Source: Schistocerca nitens
Lineage: Eukaryota > Arthropoda > Insecta > Orthoptera > Acrididae
Length of the DNA: 64,000 bases
Assembly (NCBI RefSeq): GCF_023898315.1
Contig: NC_064623.1
Span: 15,265,140 to 15,329,139 of the forward strand
Direction of reading: 5' to 3'
In this document: piece after piece, positions 34,574-46,789 of the stretch
How the letters are laid out: every line of letters begins with the position of its first letter
Position numbering within the stretch: the first letter of the stretch is position 1
Translations under genes and position numbers: made by a program
Notes under the pieces: model-generated
Database searches by the model: none
Told to the model about the DNA's origin: nothing
What the model saw: the letters and a program-made list of their open reading frames with translations, nothing else

Positions 34574-36361
34574 TAGTAATTCCATGAAAACGTCTTGATC
34601 GCTAAAAACTGTATTTATGATGCGTTTATCATCATCGGATAACTCTGGTAAATTTACACAAAAGAAAAATAAGGAAAGCTTATGCGTGTAGATGAAGATG
34701 AAATGGGAGATATGATACTGCGTGAAGAGTTTGACAGAGCACTGAAAGACCTGAGTCGAAACAAGGCCCCCGGAGTAGACGGCATTCCATTGGAACTACT
34801 GACGGCCTTGGGAGAGCCAGTCCTGACAAAACTCTACCATCTGGTGAGCAAGATGTATGAAACAGGCGAAATACCCTCAGACTTCAAGAAGAATATAATA
34901 ATTCCAATCCCAAAGAAAGCAGGTGTTGACAGATGTGAAAATTACCGAACTATCAGTTTAATAGGTCACAGTTGCAAAATACTAACGCGAATTCTTTACA
35001 GACGAATGGAAAAACTGGTAGAAGCCGACCTCGGGGGAGATCAGTTTGGATTCTGTACAAATGTTGGAACACGTGAGGCAATACTAACCCTACGACTTAT
35101 CTTAGAAGCTATATTAAGGAAGGGGAAACCTAAATTTCTAGCATTTGTAGATTTAGAGAAGCTTTTGACAATGTTGACTGGAATATTCTCTTTTAAATTA
35201 TGAAGGTGTCAGGGTTAATAAACACGGAGCGAAAGGCTATTTACAATTTGTACAGAAACCAGATGGCAGTTATAAGAGTCGAAGGACATGAACGGGAGGC
35301 AGTGGTTGGGAAGGGAGTGAGACAGGGTTGTAGTCTCTCCCCGGGGATATAAGATGAACATCAACAAAAGCAAAACGAGGACAATGGAATGTAGTCAAAT
35401 TAAGTCGGTTGATGCTGAGGGAATTAGAATAGGAAATGACTCACTTAAAGTAGTAAAGGCGTTTTGCTATTTGGGGAGCAAAATAACTGATGATGGTCGA
35501 AGTACAGAGGATATAAATTGTAGACTGGCAATGGCAAGGAAAGCGATTCTGAAGAAGAGAAATTTGTTAACATCGAGTATAGATTTAAGTGTCAGGAAGT
35601 CATTTCTGAAAGTATTTATGTGGAGTGTAGCCATGTATGGAAGTGAAACATGGACGATAAATAGTTTGGACAAGAAGAGAATAGAAGCTTTTGAAATGTG
35701 GTGCTACAGAAGAATGCTGAAGATTAGATGGGTAGATCACATAACTAATGAGGAAGTATTGAATAGGAGTGGGGAGAAGTTTGTGGCACATCTTCATTAG
35801 AGGAAGGGATCGGTTGGTAGGACATGTTCTGAGGCATCAAGGGATCACCAGTTTAGTATTGGAGGGCAGCGTGGAGGGTAAAAATCGTAGAGAGAGACCA
35901 GGAGATGAATACACTAAGCAAATTCAGAAGGATGTAGGATGCAGTAGGTACTGGGAGATGAAGAAGCTTGCACAGGATAGAGTAGCATGGAGAGCTGCAT
36001 CAAACCAGTCTCAGGACTGAAGACCACAACAACAACAACAACATGCATAAATATTAAAAGGAAAATGTAACATTAGGAACGGAAGTAGATACTGGTTACA
36101 GGTACTTACAATAGGCTTAGGAAAGCTCATACAAGTGAGAAATAGAATACTTCTAAGAGGCTTCCCTAGCACATTGTGTGTCCTTGTAATTGGTATGTAC
36201 TTTCGTTGCTGATGTTACACTGGCCTTGTAATATATATGTATAAACTTTTCTAATTTCCTTTTGTGTAAATTTTGCCACAGTAATAACGATGATGATTAC
36301 TCGAAACGCGTCATAAATAAAGTTTCTAGCGATCAAGACGTTTCCATGGAATTACTACTGG
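34574..36361. repeat. Inverted ~110-bp arms around an RTE copy
   Basis: The segment 34574-34681 (AGTAATTCCATGAAAACGTC, CTTGATCGCTA, TTTACACAAAAG) is repeated inverted at about 36246-36361. The arms differ by roughly 10-15 percent. They enclose an RTE copy and about 200 bp of other sequence. The right arm includes GATGATGATTACTCGAAACG followed by CGTC, reminiscent of PLE terminal motifs. Confidence 0.6.
34682..36046 (+). mobile_element. RTE-clade LINE, truncated, catalytic core deleted
   Basis: The copy opens with RT fingers (MGDMILREEFDRALKDLSRN, CENYRTISLIGHSCKIL). It has a frameshift near 35160, then jumps from RQGCSLSP directly to GYKMNINKSK near 35343. A deletion of roughly 185 bp relative to the copy at 42845 therefore removes the FADD active site. 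It continues to WRAASNQSQD and ends in GAAGACCACAACAACAACAA, a CAA-type 3' tail. Confidence 0.88.
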
Positions 36362-36364
36362 TAC

Positions 36365-37305
36365 GTGTCAAGTCTGTATGGCCGCATGCCTTTCAAATGG
36401 ATGACCTCGTCAGTCAAATGGAGAACATTGTTACAAAGCTGTACAGGAACTATTCCTTATGCTCGCCCTTCAAGTTTACTAGTCAGTAACTACCCTGTAT
36501 TACCACAGTTTTGTGAATGTAACTTTAATACTGTTCCGAAATTTCAATAAGATTAACACTTAAGCAAAACACCTTAGATCTTTTCTTCGTAATTGTACTT
36601 TGGTGAAACACTGAGTAACCTCATATAAAGAAACGCGTGGAGTACTTCAGAAAAAAAAACTCACTAATAGTAAAGAAATCTATTACTCTACGTGAACTAT
36701 TTCTCATTATGAAAGAAAGCAATTACTTTTCAGTTCAGTAAAACAGGATACTCAGAAACACTGCAGCCCTGTCTAGGTGTTCAACACAGAGTTAAAATAA
36801 CACAAACTTGTAATGGAAAAAGAAACCGCGTAACTCGTACATGCAATTATACAATTCTGACTTGATTAGTTAAGACCCAGGCGGTGGTTGCGGATATCTT
36901 CTGTGGCTACTAAAAAAGGCGGCGAAATCGTTATGGCTCCTGGTGTAAAACAAGCTTTGAAATTTTCTTCTTACCGTCGGATTTTCGTACTTCGGAGCTA
37001 ACCTATTTACCCCATGAATGATAAGTCAAAATTCTCTCACATCGGAGGCTATATCAAATAACCTTTCTGCTCTTCTTGCCTATTTCAGCGCACAAGATGT
37101 GAACACTTTGCCCTGTCGATGAACCAGTTCTACAAGAACAGTTTGAACATTCCAAGACTTTAACGGAACATAACTTTTGAAATTATATACGTGCATTGAT
37201 TACGGTGATATAAATTATTAACAAAACGTTTACATAGATGTTGTATCAAAGAATAATTGTAATACAGAGGTCACACTAACATTAGCACACAAAGTTACTA
37301 ACATT
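36365..37305. other. No feature recognised
   Basis: AT-rich sequence with no coding motif seen. Confidence 0.4.
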
Positions 37306-37308
37306 AGC

Positions 37309-38340
37309 ACAGGGTGTCCCACTCAAACCTCCCTGATTTCAAAGACCCAGGAACGAACAAAAAACACAATATATACGACAATGAAGACAATGAAAAATGC
37401 ACCACATTGTAGAGCATCTCAAACAATTTATTTATTTATCATCAACACACCTCTACATGTGAACCATTTGTAGCACGAAGAATATCGAGTCTATATTCAA
37501 TTTCTTGGCAAGTTCTTTGTAACATTTCCTCTGTTATTGTTGCAATCGCATTAGTGATACGATGTCGCAACATAGGAATATCGTCTACTTTGGTCACATA
37601 CACGCGTCTTTCACGAATCACCACATGAAGAAATCAAGTGGCGTAATGTCGGGTGAACATGGTGGCCAGGTAATGGGTCCTCCACGTCCGATCCAACGAC
37701 TGGGGAATTTCCTATCCAGGAAATGCGGCGGAGCTCCAGCTTGTTGAAAAGTGATGTTGGGTTGCAAGTCTTGTATCTGAGAGTATACAAACTGTTCCAA
37801 CATGTCCAGATACACTGACCCATTCACTGTTTGTTCCGCAAAGAAGAAAGGTCCAACAATCCTGTCGTGCATTAGCCCACACCAGATGTTTAGTTTAGGG
37901 CTATCACGAACATGTTCAATGACAACGTGCGGATTTTGCGAACCCCAAACCCGAACATTACGCCTATTAACCCTCCCTCTTAACTGAAAGGTTGTCCCAT
38001 CTGAGAAGAAACATCTTTCCAGGAAGCTGGCAACAATATCAATACGCTGCAGCATATCCGCAGCAAATTGTTGTCGGCGTGGTTTGTCGTTCGGTGTCAG
38101 ATGTTGCAGAATTTGAACTTTGTGAGCACGCATACGAAGACGCTGGTGAGGTACACGATGCAATGTTGATCGAGGTGCATCAAGTTGCCTAGATGCTTGA
38201 CGAATTGACTTACATGTGCTTATGAGAAACGTTTGTCTGATGTCCTCCATTGTCTCTTGTGAAACTCCGTAGCGTGCACAGCCAGAATGAGATGCACGAA
38301 CCAGTTGCGTAACGAGTCTGCCTGCCAACGCTCCACTTGG
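37309..38340 (-). mobile_element. mariner-like (rosa-like) element, inactivated
   Basis: The minus-strand transposase runs from 38328 to about 37620 and, after one frameshift, on to 37442. Motifs are FFSDGTTFQLRG, GPFFFAEQTVNGSVYLDMLE, TFQQAGAPPHF and SPDITPLDFFMW. The second catalytic Asp is replaced by Ala in QQAGAPPH. The left end starts CAGGGTGTCCCACTC. No matching right terminal repeat was found, so the element is 5'-truncated. Confidence 0.8.
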
Positions 38341-38575
38341 CTCAAAGTAATAGCGAATATCATCACAAGCGCTCTGGAAACTGGCTGCTTATTATCTTTT
38401 TATCGTAGTGGCTCATGGAAAGGTATCAGTTGTTTCCAAATATATTTTGCTAATGGAAACAGAAATAAATTTAGCTGTCGCCTAAAACATAACATTTTTT
38501 CAATGACCGTGGTTGTAATATAATTTAGTTATATTTCTGTAACTCGTTCACCTAAACCTAACTGCAGTAAAAGTA

Positions 38576-39789
38576 CAGGGTGGGGCAAATAAAAATGGCC
38601 CAGAGAACAGAGTTCCACAGTATAAAGAAACAGAGAGGAGGAAAGGAAATGCAGGGCTGACTACAGCAGATGTTGAAAGTAACCATCATTCATGTATTGG
38701 CACTTTTGAGCCCCTTCAGCAAGTTGCTGAAGGCAGATCGAAGCTGGACTGCTGGAATTTCTGCGGTCTCACCCGAAACGTTCTGCTGCAGTTCTGGAAG
38801 ACAGTCAGGCTTGTTTCGATATGCCTTACACTTGAGGTCTCGCGACACAAAGTAATCGGTACATTGACAGATCATGTGACCTGGGGGGCCAGCTAGAGCC
38901 GCGACTAGACTAACCCCTGCTAACAACTCCGTCAGGCGTGAAGCCTGTGTAAATGCGCTCCAAGGTTCGGGCGGCTGTGTGGGCAGTTGCTCCGTCCTGT
39001 TGGAAGTTACTGCAGCTCTTTCGCTCCTCCATTAGTGCCGCCGCAAATGGTTTCAAAATGTTGGCGATGTAAGTCTGCGTCTGACGGAAGAAGATGGGAC
39101 CTACAATGCGGCGTGCAGAAACTGCACACCAAACCCCAGCCTTCCGATGATGCAATGGTGCCTCGTGGAAGTCAATCGTATTCCCGCTGCCAACAACCTG
39201 TGATTCTGTGAGTTGACATAACCACCCAGGTGAAACCGGGCTTCATCAGACATAAAGAACAGATCCACGTCCAAATCATTCATTATCATCTCACTGAACA
39301 GCCACTCACAAAACCGGCGCTCCTGAGGAACACCTGCTGCTTTTGGTACTTGGACAACAGACACAGGGTAGGAATGCGTGTGCTGGTCCAGGTGGAGTAT
39401 TCGTCCGCATGATCTAAGTGATATGCCGGTCTCTTGCGGAAGGCGTCGGGTTGATTAGGTAGGACTCTGAAGCATTTTCAGCTGAACTGCAGCCACATTT
39501 TCTGGTGTGTGAGCACGTTTCGGAATTCTTTTGACTTGTTCAAAACAGATCCAGTCTGACTCCATTTTCGGACTTAGCGTTGCGTGGCAACTGTTTACTA
39601 GCACTTTGACGCCGTCAAACTTCTCAGCAGACAACTGACCCCACCGTTTCCACGACGCGGCCCGCACTACGCTATGAATCGGTGTGAACGACGTGGCCGG
39701 TGCCCACGTGGTGTGCGCGCCACAGGGTGTGGTTGTATGCATACACTCACGTCCAATCGCAGGGGGCCTCTTTCATTTGCCCCATCCTG
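38576..39789 (-). mobile_element. mariner/Tc1-superfamily element with TIRs, degraded
   Basis: The ends read CAGGGTGGGGCAAAT on the left and the complement of CAGGATGGGGCAAAT on the right, each next to TA (38574-38575 and 39790-39791). Minus-strand transposase pieces in different frames include FMSDEARFHLGGYVNSQN near 39240 and FQQDGATAHTAARTL near 38980. At 1,214 bp it is close to full length but frameshifted. Confidence 0.82.
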
Positions 39790-39791
39790 TA

Positions 39792-41095
39792 TATAACAAA
39801 GTCTTCACCACTTAACTAAGATTGAAAGCGGGGCTATCTAGTTGCTCACGACAAATATCAGGCGTATTCACCAGTCAATACTCACATCATGATACAATTT
39901 TTTTTATAGGCAAAGTGAATTTTTCGTTTAAAAGCCAGCATAAAGAATATCATTTAGTCCGGAACGAGAACATTTACTGTCAGTTTGGACTTACCTCAGC
40001 ATCACGATTTCTTTCAGCTTTAAGCTCGATTAGTGTGTGCTGCAATACAGACATGTCCACACACGCGATGGATACTCCAACCTGCGTAACAAAGATAACA
40101 ACATAGTGAGGTCCTTTGGACACTGAACTCGGTTCAGTGAAATTAAAAAAAAAAAAAGATTAGCTATTGAATTCGCACTGCCTCAGCAGCAGATTTCAAC
40201 CACCACTTTGATGAAGAATTTTAAGAGAAGCAGGCGTCAAAGAGAAATTAAGTGAAGACGTCTACGAGCAACCAATATTGTCTGGGAATTATTTTTGTAC
40301 ATGTGAAACTCAAATATAACAGCCTTGCAAATGGTACTATACCAAATATTCCCACTTACTTTTCATCTGGCGAAAGAAATGTGACCGCATATACGTATAC
40401 AACGAGAAATATTGTAAAATATGCTAGCATGGTATTCGTCTCTGCTTTAAAGGTCATTATGTTTTTGAGGAATTCTACACGCGCAGTCCGTCACTCATGG
40501 ACATCTGCCGACAACTTTGAACAAGAGGAAACGCCCCGATAATAATAGCGCAAAAAGACAAGTGGGCCCTTGCTAAGCGACATTTCTACAGGCAACGACA
40601 TCTCGCACGTGCATACACCCACACCTCCCACGGAACCCAGCAAATGATTCCACAAGAGGGATTCAATTTTTTGCTGGCACTGAACTCAACACAGTGCCAA
40701 AGAAAAGACCGTTGTAGCTACAATTCCCTTTTTAATAGGCCTGTAGATGAAGGACTTACAGCAGACGATGTCTCATCTTTTCAAAAAGTTAATAAAAGTC
40801 CTGTCGACAGAAGACGAAGTGTTCAAAAGGTAAATAAATGAGTAAAGCTGCTTTAGAATTCCTTTTGAGCTATATTTAATGCTCTTCGGAGAAGCCAGAT
40901 AAACACGTGCAAGATGAGATGTCAGCTTCTCTTAAGTTACAGTGTACAATGTGATGCCTGGCAGCCGGAAACCTCTGTGCTATCAGTTTAGTATGCTTAT
41001 TGCATTCCCGAGAGTATAATTCCTAAGTTTTCCGTGACATTTTCACTCCAATTTTCTATATACTGAAGATACATCAAACGCTAGGGCCTGTATTT
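39792..41095. other. No feature recognised
   Basis: No coding motif or repeat boundary seen. Confidence 0.4.
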
Positions 41096-42460
41096 CTTGT
41101 TGTTGTTGTGGTCTTCAGTCCTGAGACTGCTTTGATGCAGCTCTCCATGCTACTCTATCCTGTGCAAGCTTCTTCATCTCCCAGTACTTACAGCAACCTA
41201 CATCCTTCTGAATCTGCTTAGTGTATTCATCTCTTGGTCACCCTCTACGATTTTTACCCTCCACGCTGCCCTCCAATACTAAATTGGTGATCCCTTGATG
41301 CCTCAGAACATGTCCTACCAATGGATCCCTTCTTCTAGTCAAGTTGTGCCACAAACTTCTCTTCTCCACAATCCTATTCAGTACCTCCTCATTAGTTATA
41401 TGATCTACCCATCTAATCTTCAGCATTCTTCTGTAGCACCACATTTCGAAAGCTTCTATTCTCTTCTTGTCCAAACTATTTACCGTCCATGTTTCACTTC
41501 CATACATCGCTACGCTCCATACGAATACTTTCAGAAACGACTTCCTGACACTTAAATCTATACTCGATGTTAACAAATTTCTCTTCTTCAGAAACGAATT
41601 CCTTCCCATTGCAAGTCTACATTTTATATCCTCTCTACTTCGACCATCATCAGTTATTTTGCTCCCCAAATAGCAAAACTCCTTTAATAGTTTAAGTGTC
41701 TCATTTCCTAATCTAATTCCCTCAGCATCACCCGACTTAATTCGACTACATTCAATTATCCTCGTTTTGCTTTTGTTGATGTTCATCTTATACCCTCCTT
41801 TCATGACACTGTCCATTCCGTTCAACTGCAAGTCCTTTGCTGTCTCCGACAGAATTACAATGTCATCGGTGAACCTCAAAGTTTTTATTTCTTCTCCACG
41901 GATTTTAATACCTACTCCGAACATTTCTTTTGTTTCCTTTGCTGCTTCCTCAATATACAGATTGAATAACATCGGGGAGAGGCTACAACCCTGTCTCACT
42001 CTCTTCCCAACCACTGCTTCCCTTTCATGTCCTTCGACTCTTATAACTGCCATCTGGTTTCTGTACAAGTTGTAAAGAGCCTTTCGCTCCCTGTATTTTA
42101 CCCCTGCTACCTTCAGAATTTGAAAGAGAGTATTCCAGTCAACATTGCCAAAAGCTTTCTCTAAGTCTACAAATGCTAGAAACGTAGGTTTGCCTTTCCT
42201 TAATCTAGCTTCTAAGATAAGTCGTAGGGTCAGTATTGCCTCACGTGTTCCACTATTTCTACGGAATCCAAACTGATCTTCCCCGAGGTCAGCTTCTACC
42301 AGTTTTTCCATTCGTCTGTAGAGAATACGCGTTAGTATTTTGCATCCGTGAGTTATTAAACTGATTGTTCGGTAATTTTCACATCTGCCATCTTTGGGAT
42401 CGGAATTATTATATTCTTCTTGAAGTCTGAGGGTATTTCTTAAGTTCTCCATTACTTTTA
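41096..42460 (-). mobile_element. RTE-clade LINE, minus strand
   Basis: A 404-codon minus-strand frame (42452-41238) covers the RT palm and C-terminal region: CENYRTISLITHGCKILTRI, GEDQFGFRRNSGTREAILTL, FVDLEKAF, KRVRQGCSLSPMLFNLYIEE, LRFTDDIVIL, YGSETWTVN and FEMWCYRRMLKIRWVD. The catalytic FADD is FTDD here. The 3' end carries the TTGTTGTTG complement of the CAA tail at 41096. The 5' fingers and endonuclease are missing. Confidence 0.88.
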
Positions 42461-42844
42461 CTTTTAAAATTAGTCAGGGCTCTGACGGCATGGGACATTC
42501 CGTTTCGGAAATCGTCAGGAAACTCAATACTCCGAGATCCACAGCGTCAAGAGTGTGCCGAGAACACCTCATTACAGGCTTTGCCTCTCACCACGGACAA
42601 TACGGTGGCTGAGGTCCTTCACTTAACGACCGAGAGCGGCGGTATTCGCGTAGAGTTGTCAGTGCTGACAGACAAGCAATACTAGGGACGTACGGCGAAC
42701 GTAACCGTTTGAACGGTGTGGAGGAATTTGGCGTCAATGGGCTACCCCTGCAAATGACCGACGCGAGTGCTTTTGCTAACACCCCGTGCAGCGCCTCTCT
42801 TGACTTCGTAACCATATCGGTTGGACTGCAGACGACTGGAAAAC

Positions 42845-44210
42845 GATGGCCTAGTGAAGAGTCCGACAGAGCACTGAAAGACCTAAGTCGAAGCAAGGCC
42901 CCAGGAGTAGACAACATTCCATTAGAACTACTGACAGTCTTGGGAGAGCCAGCCCTGACAAAACTCTACCACCTGGTGAGCAAGATGTGTGAGACAGTTT
43001 ACGGCTACAAAATACAAACGCAAATTCTTTACAGACGAATGGAAAAACTGGTAGAACCCAATCTCGGGGAAGATGAGTTTGGATTCCGTAGAAATACTGG
43101 AGCACGTGAGGCAATGCTGATTGCTGACCCTACGACTTATTTTAGAAGATAGATTAATGAAATGTAAACCTACGTTTCTAGCATTTGTAGACCTAGAGAA
43201 AGCTTTCGACAACGTTGAATGGAACACTCTCTTTCAAATTCTAAAGATGGCAGGGGTAAAATACAGGGAGCGGAAGGCTATTTACAATTTGTACAGAAAC
43301 CAGATGGGACTTATAATAGTCGAGGGGCATGAAAGGAAACAGTGGTTGGGAAGGGAGTGAGACAGGGTTGCAGCCTATCCCCGATGTTGTTCAATCTGTA
43401 TGTTGAGGAAGCAGTAAAGGCAACAAAAGAAAAATTCGGTTTAGGTATTAAAATCCATGGAGAAGAAATAAAAACTTTGACGTTCGCCGATGACAGTGTA
43501 ATTCTGTCAGAGACACCAAAGGACGTGCAAGAGCAGTTGAACGGAATGGACAGTGTCTTGAAAGGAGGATATAAGACGAACATCAACAAAAGAAAAACGA
43601 AGATAATGCAATGTAGTCGAATTCAGTCGTGTGATGCTGAGGGAATTAGATTACGAAACGAGACACTTAAAGTAGTAGGTGACTTTTGCTGTCTGAGGAG
43701 CAAAATTACTGATGATGGTCGAAGTAGAGAGGGTATAAAATGTAGACTCGCAATATAAGGAAAGCGTTTCTGAAGAAGAGAAATTTGTTAACATCGAGTA
43801 TAGATTTAAATGTCAGGAAGTCTTTTCTGAAAGTATTTGTATGGAGCGTAGCCATGTATGGAAGTGAAACATGGTCGATAAATAATTTGGACAAGAAGAG
43901 AATAGAAGCTGTGCTACAGAAGAGTGCTGAAGATTTGATGGGCAGATCATGTAACTAATGAGGAGGTACTGAATAGAATACGTGAGAAGAGGATTTGGTG
44001 GCACAACTTGACTAGAAGATGGGATCGGTTGGTAGGACATGTTCTGAGGCATCAAGGGATCACCAATTTAGTGTTGGAGGGCAGCAGGAGGGTAAATATC
44101 GTAGAGGGAGACCAAGAGATGAATACACTAAGGAGATTCAGAAAGATGTAGCTTCCAGTAGGTACTGGGAGATGAAGAAGCTTCCACAGGATAGAGTAGC
44201 AACAACTGTC
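42845..44210 (+). mobile_element. RTE-clade LINE, plus strand, frameshifted
   Basis: The same family as the copy at 41096-42460 but in opposite orientation. It begins near ESDRALKDLSRSKAPGVDNI, shifts frame near 43120 and 43340, and retains FADDSVIL near 43484-43507. It is broken again near 43755 and from 43900 onward, and ends near MKKLPQDRVA without the CAA tail. Confidence 0.85.
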
Positions 44211-44229
44211 AGTTCAGTCACGATTTCAG

Positions 44230-44800
44230 TTGGGAAGAGGTAATGCTAGAGTTGGAGTGTGGCGGAGACACAATGAAGCCATGGACCCAAGCTATCAACA
44301 AGGCACTGTGCAGCTGTTGTTTCCTCCATAATGGTGTTGGCTGAGTTTACATGGAATGGACCAGCTCTTCTGGTCCAACTGAAACTATCATTTACTGGAA
44401 ATGCTTGTGTTCAGCTACCAGCAGACCACTTGTGGCCCTTCATGTACTCCGTGTTCTCAGACATCGACGTCATTTCACCAGGCCACAATTGACCACGAAT
44501 GGTTAGAAGAACATTACGAATAATTCGACCGAATGATTTGGCATCCCTCATCGCCCAACATGGAAACGCATCGATTATTTTTGGGACACAGTGGAGAGGT
44601 GAGTTCGTGCACTACATCCTGCCACAGCAACGCTTTCGAAGTTATAGATGCCTATAGAGGCAGCGGAGCCTTAGTATTTCTGTAGGGGACTTCCAAGGAC
44701 TTGTTGAGTCCATTTCACATCGAGTTGCAGCACTGTGCCAGGCAGAAGGATGTCGGAAAAGATATTAGCAGGCATCCCCTGACATTTGTCATGTCAGTGT
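44230..44800 (+). mobile_element. Tc1-like transposon relic
   Basis: Weak transposase similarity in shifting frames: RVWRRHNEAMDPSYQQGTVQ near 44257-44316, a WLEEHYE piece near 44500 and WHPSSPNMETHR near 44540. Many stops. Boundaries are not defined. Confidence 0.5.
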
Positions 44801-44804
44801 AAAT

Positions 44805-45795
44805 ACAATACATTTCTAGACAGGTGCATTACAATCCACTAGCCACCAGCTACAAGGGAGAACCTGTGAGGGTCTATGAGTCTGTATGTCTATGTGGATC
44901 AACAAATCACCACGTACGGGCTCTGCCAGTGCTATATGTGGCCCTGCTGTGAGAAATGAGGTGCACGCTGCTGACTTTGCGACCTCGAGCCGGCATGCCA
45001 ACTGCGCGCCTGCTTCAACTGCTGCCACCCTGCCCTGGTGGTCTGCAGTTTGAGCCCGGGCTCGTGCAGCAATTCAGTCGCTATCGCCTGTACGAGCAAA
45101 CTCCTCGCTGCCTACCTCTACTCGCATGCGCACACACTTTTTCCGGGAGCCGGCTCACTCACACTGGGTCGACACCATGCTTCCGCATGCCTCGACATGC
45201 CCGGACTGAGTAGCAAGGCTCCCTCTTGTACGGTGCCTCCAGCTGCCGGAGTCAGCGTCCTCGCCATCATTGTTTGGCTGGACATGTGTTGCCAGGCTGT
45301 CTGCCGACACCTTCACCCATTTTCCAGCCATACACAGCTTAAGTTCCGGGGCATCGACCTCTATGAGCAGTCTTACGTCAGCTGTAGTTTGCTGAGCCGT
45401 CAATGAATGTTTTAGCAACGATGTGGTGGTATTCTACTGGTTGCCTGACCTCCGCCAACCCAGTTCCAACACCCACCACAGAGGCCTGTCACTCCTGGCC
45501 TCTTTAAATTGTACCACTAAAAATACTGATGTGTGCAGTTGCATTCAGGACGTCATCTCCAACTGCAATGTACATTTCAACAGTAATGTTTTGGTAAGTG
45601 GGCTTGATATTTTTGTAGCCTCTGTTTCTCTGTTCTTGTACACTATTAGAGTGGATAGAATTGACGTGTTAGGAATTTCAAAGCATATTTAGTGAAACCT
45701 GAGGGACCTGTAGATTTGTTACAGTTTATTGTGCAGAGTACTATTTATCACCAGTGAAGCGTCAAAATCGTAATTTGGCACACATATCGCTATGT
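44805..45795. other. No feature recognised
   Basis: GC-richer than its surroundings in 44940-45360, which opens several frames, but none shows a domain I recognise. Confidence 0.4.
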
Positions 45796-45797
45796 AC

Positions 45798-46443
45798 CGG
45801 GTGATTAAAAAGTCAGTATAAATTTGAAAACTGAATAAATCACGGAATAATGTAGATAGAGAGGTACAAATTGACACACATACTTGGAATGACATGGGGT
45901 TTTATTAGAACCAAAAAAATACAAAAGTTCAAAAAATGTCCGACACATGGCGCTTCATCTGATCAGAACAGCAATAACTAGCATAACTAAGACAAAGCAA
46001 AGATGATGTTCTTTACAGGGAATGCTCAATATGTCCACCATCATTCGTCAACAATAGCTGTAATCGAGGAATAATGATATGAATAGCACTGTAAAGCATG
46101 TCAGGAGTTATGGTGAGGCATTGGCGTCGAATGTTGTCTTTCAGCATCCCTAGAGATGTCGGTCGATCACGATACACTTGCGACTTCAGGTAACCCCAAA
46201 GCCAATAATCGCACGGACTGAGGTCTGGGGACCTGGGAGACCAAGAATGACGAAAGTGGCGGCTGAGCACACGATCATCGCCAAACGACGCGTGCAAGGA
46301 ATCTTTCACGTGTCTACCAATACTTTTTTTTTGTTTCTAATAAAATCCCATGTCATTCCAAGCATGTGTGTCAATTTTTACCTCTCTATCTACATTATTC
46401 CGTGGTTTATTAAGTTTTCAAATTTATACTGACACCCAGTATA
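45798..46443 (-). mobile_element. Internally deleted mariner-like element with ~120-bp TIRs
   Basis: The outer ~120 bp on each side are inverted copies sharing CAGTATAAATTTGAAAACT, GGAATAATGTAGATAGAGAG and GGAATGACATGGG. Between them the minus strand keeps only the transposase C-terminus (SWSPRSPDLSPCDYWLWGYL to LLLTNDGGHIEHSL, about 46230-46013). It is a non-autonomous derivative, and the parent should have the same ends. Confidence 0.8.
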
Positions 46444-46789
46444 TGCAGGAAGCGTGTAGCGCAAGCTGACAGTATGGGTACGAGGCACGTTATCGGAGTC
46501 TCGATGGGCTATGACCAATCATGATACAGGGTTAACTAGCTGGGGCAGTAGAGGTAAGAACTTCATTTGTGTACCTTCTCTCGATCCTATTGCAACTAGA
46601 ACAGTGGCTCTTTTTTTGGGGGCGGGGGGTGGAGGGGGAGTAAACTGGCTGAGGATGTCTGGAAGCTATTGGAAGTCTGGGTAGTTGGTCAGATGACGTA
46701 AATTTGCACATCACCAAGCTATAGCTACTGAGTGAGGCAAAGGCATATATGTATCATGAAGGGCTGAATAAGGCATACACAACTGAACA

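Noticed and set aside
44940-45420. Overlapping plus- and minus-strand frames in a GC-rich patch
   Set aside because: No recognisable domain, splice context or repeat. GC-rich sequence opens frames by chance.
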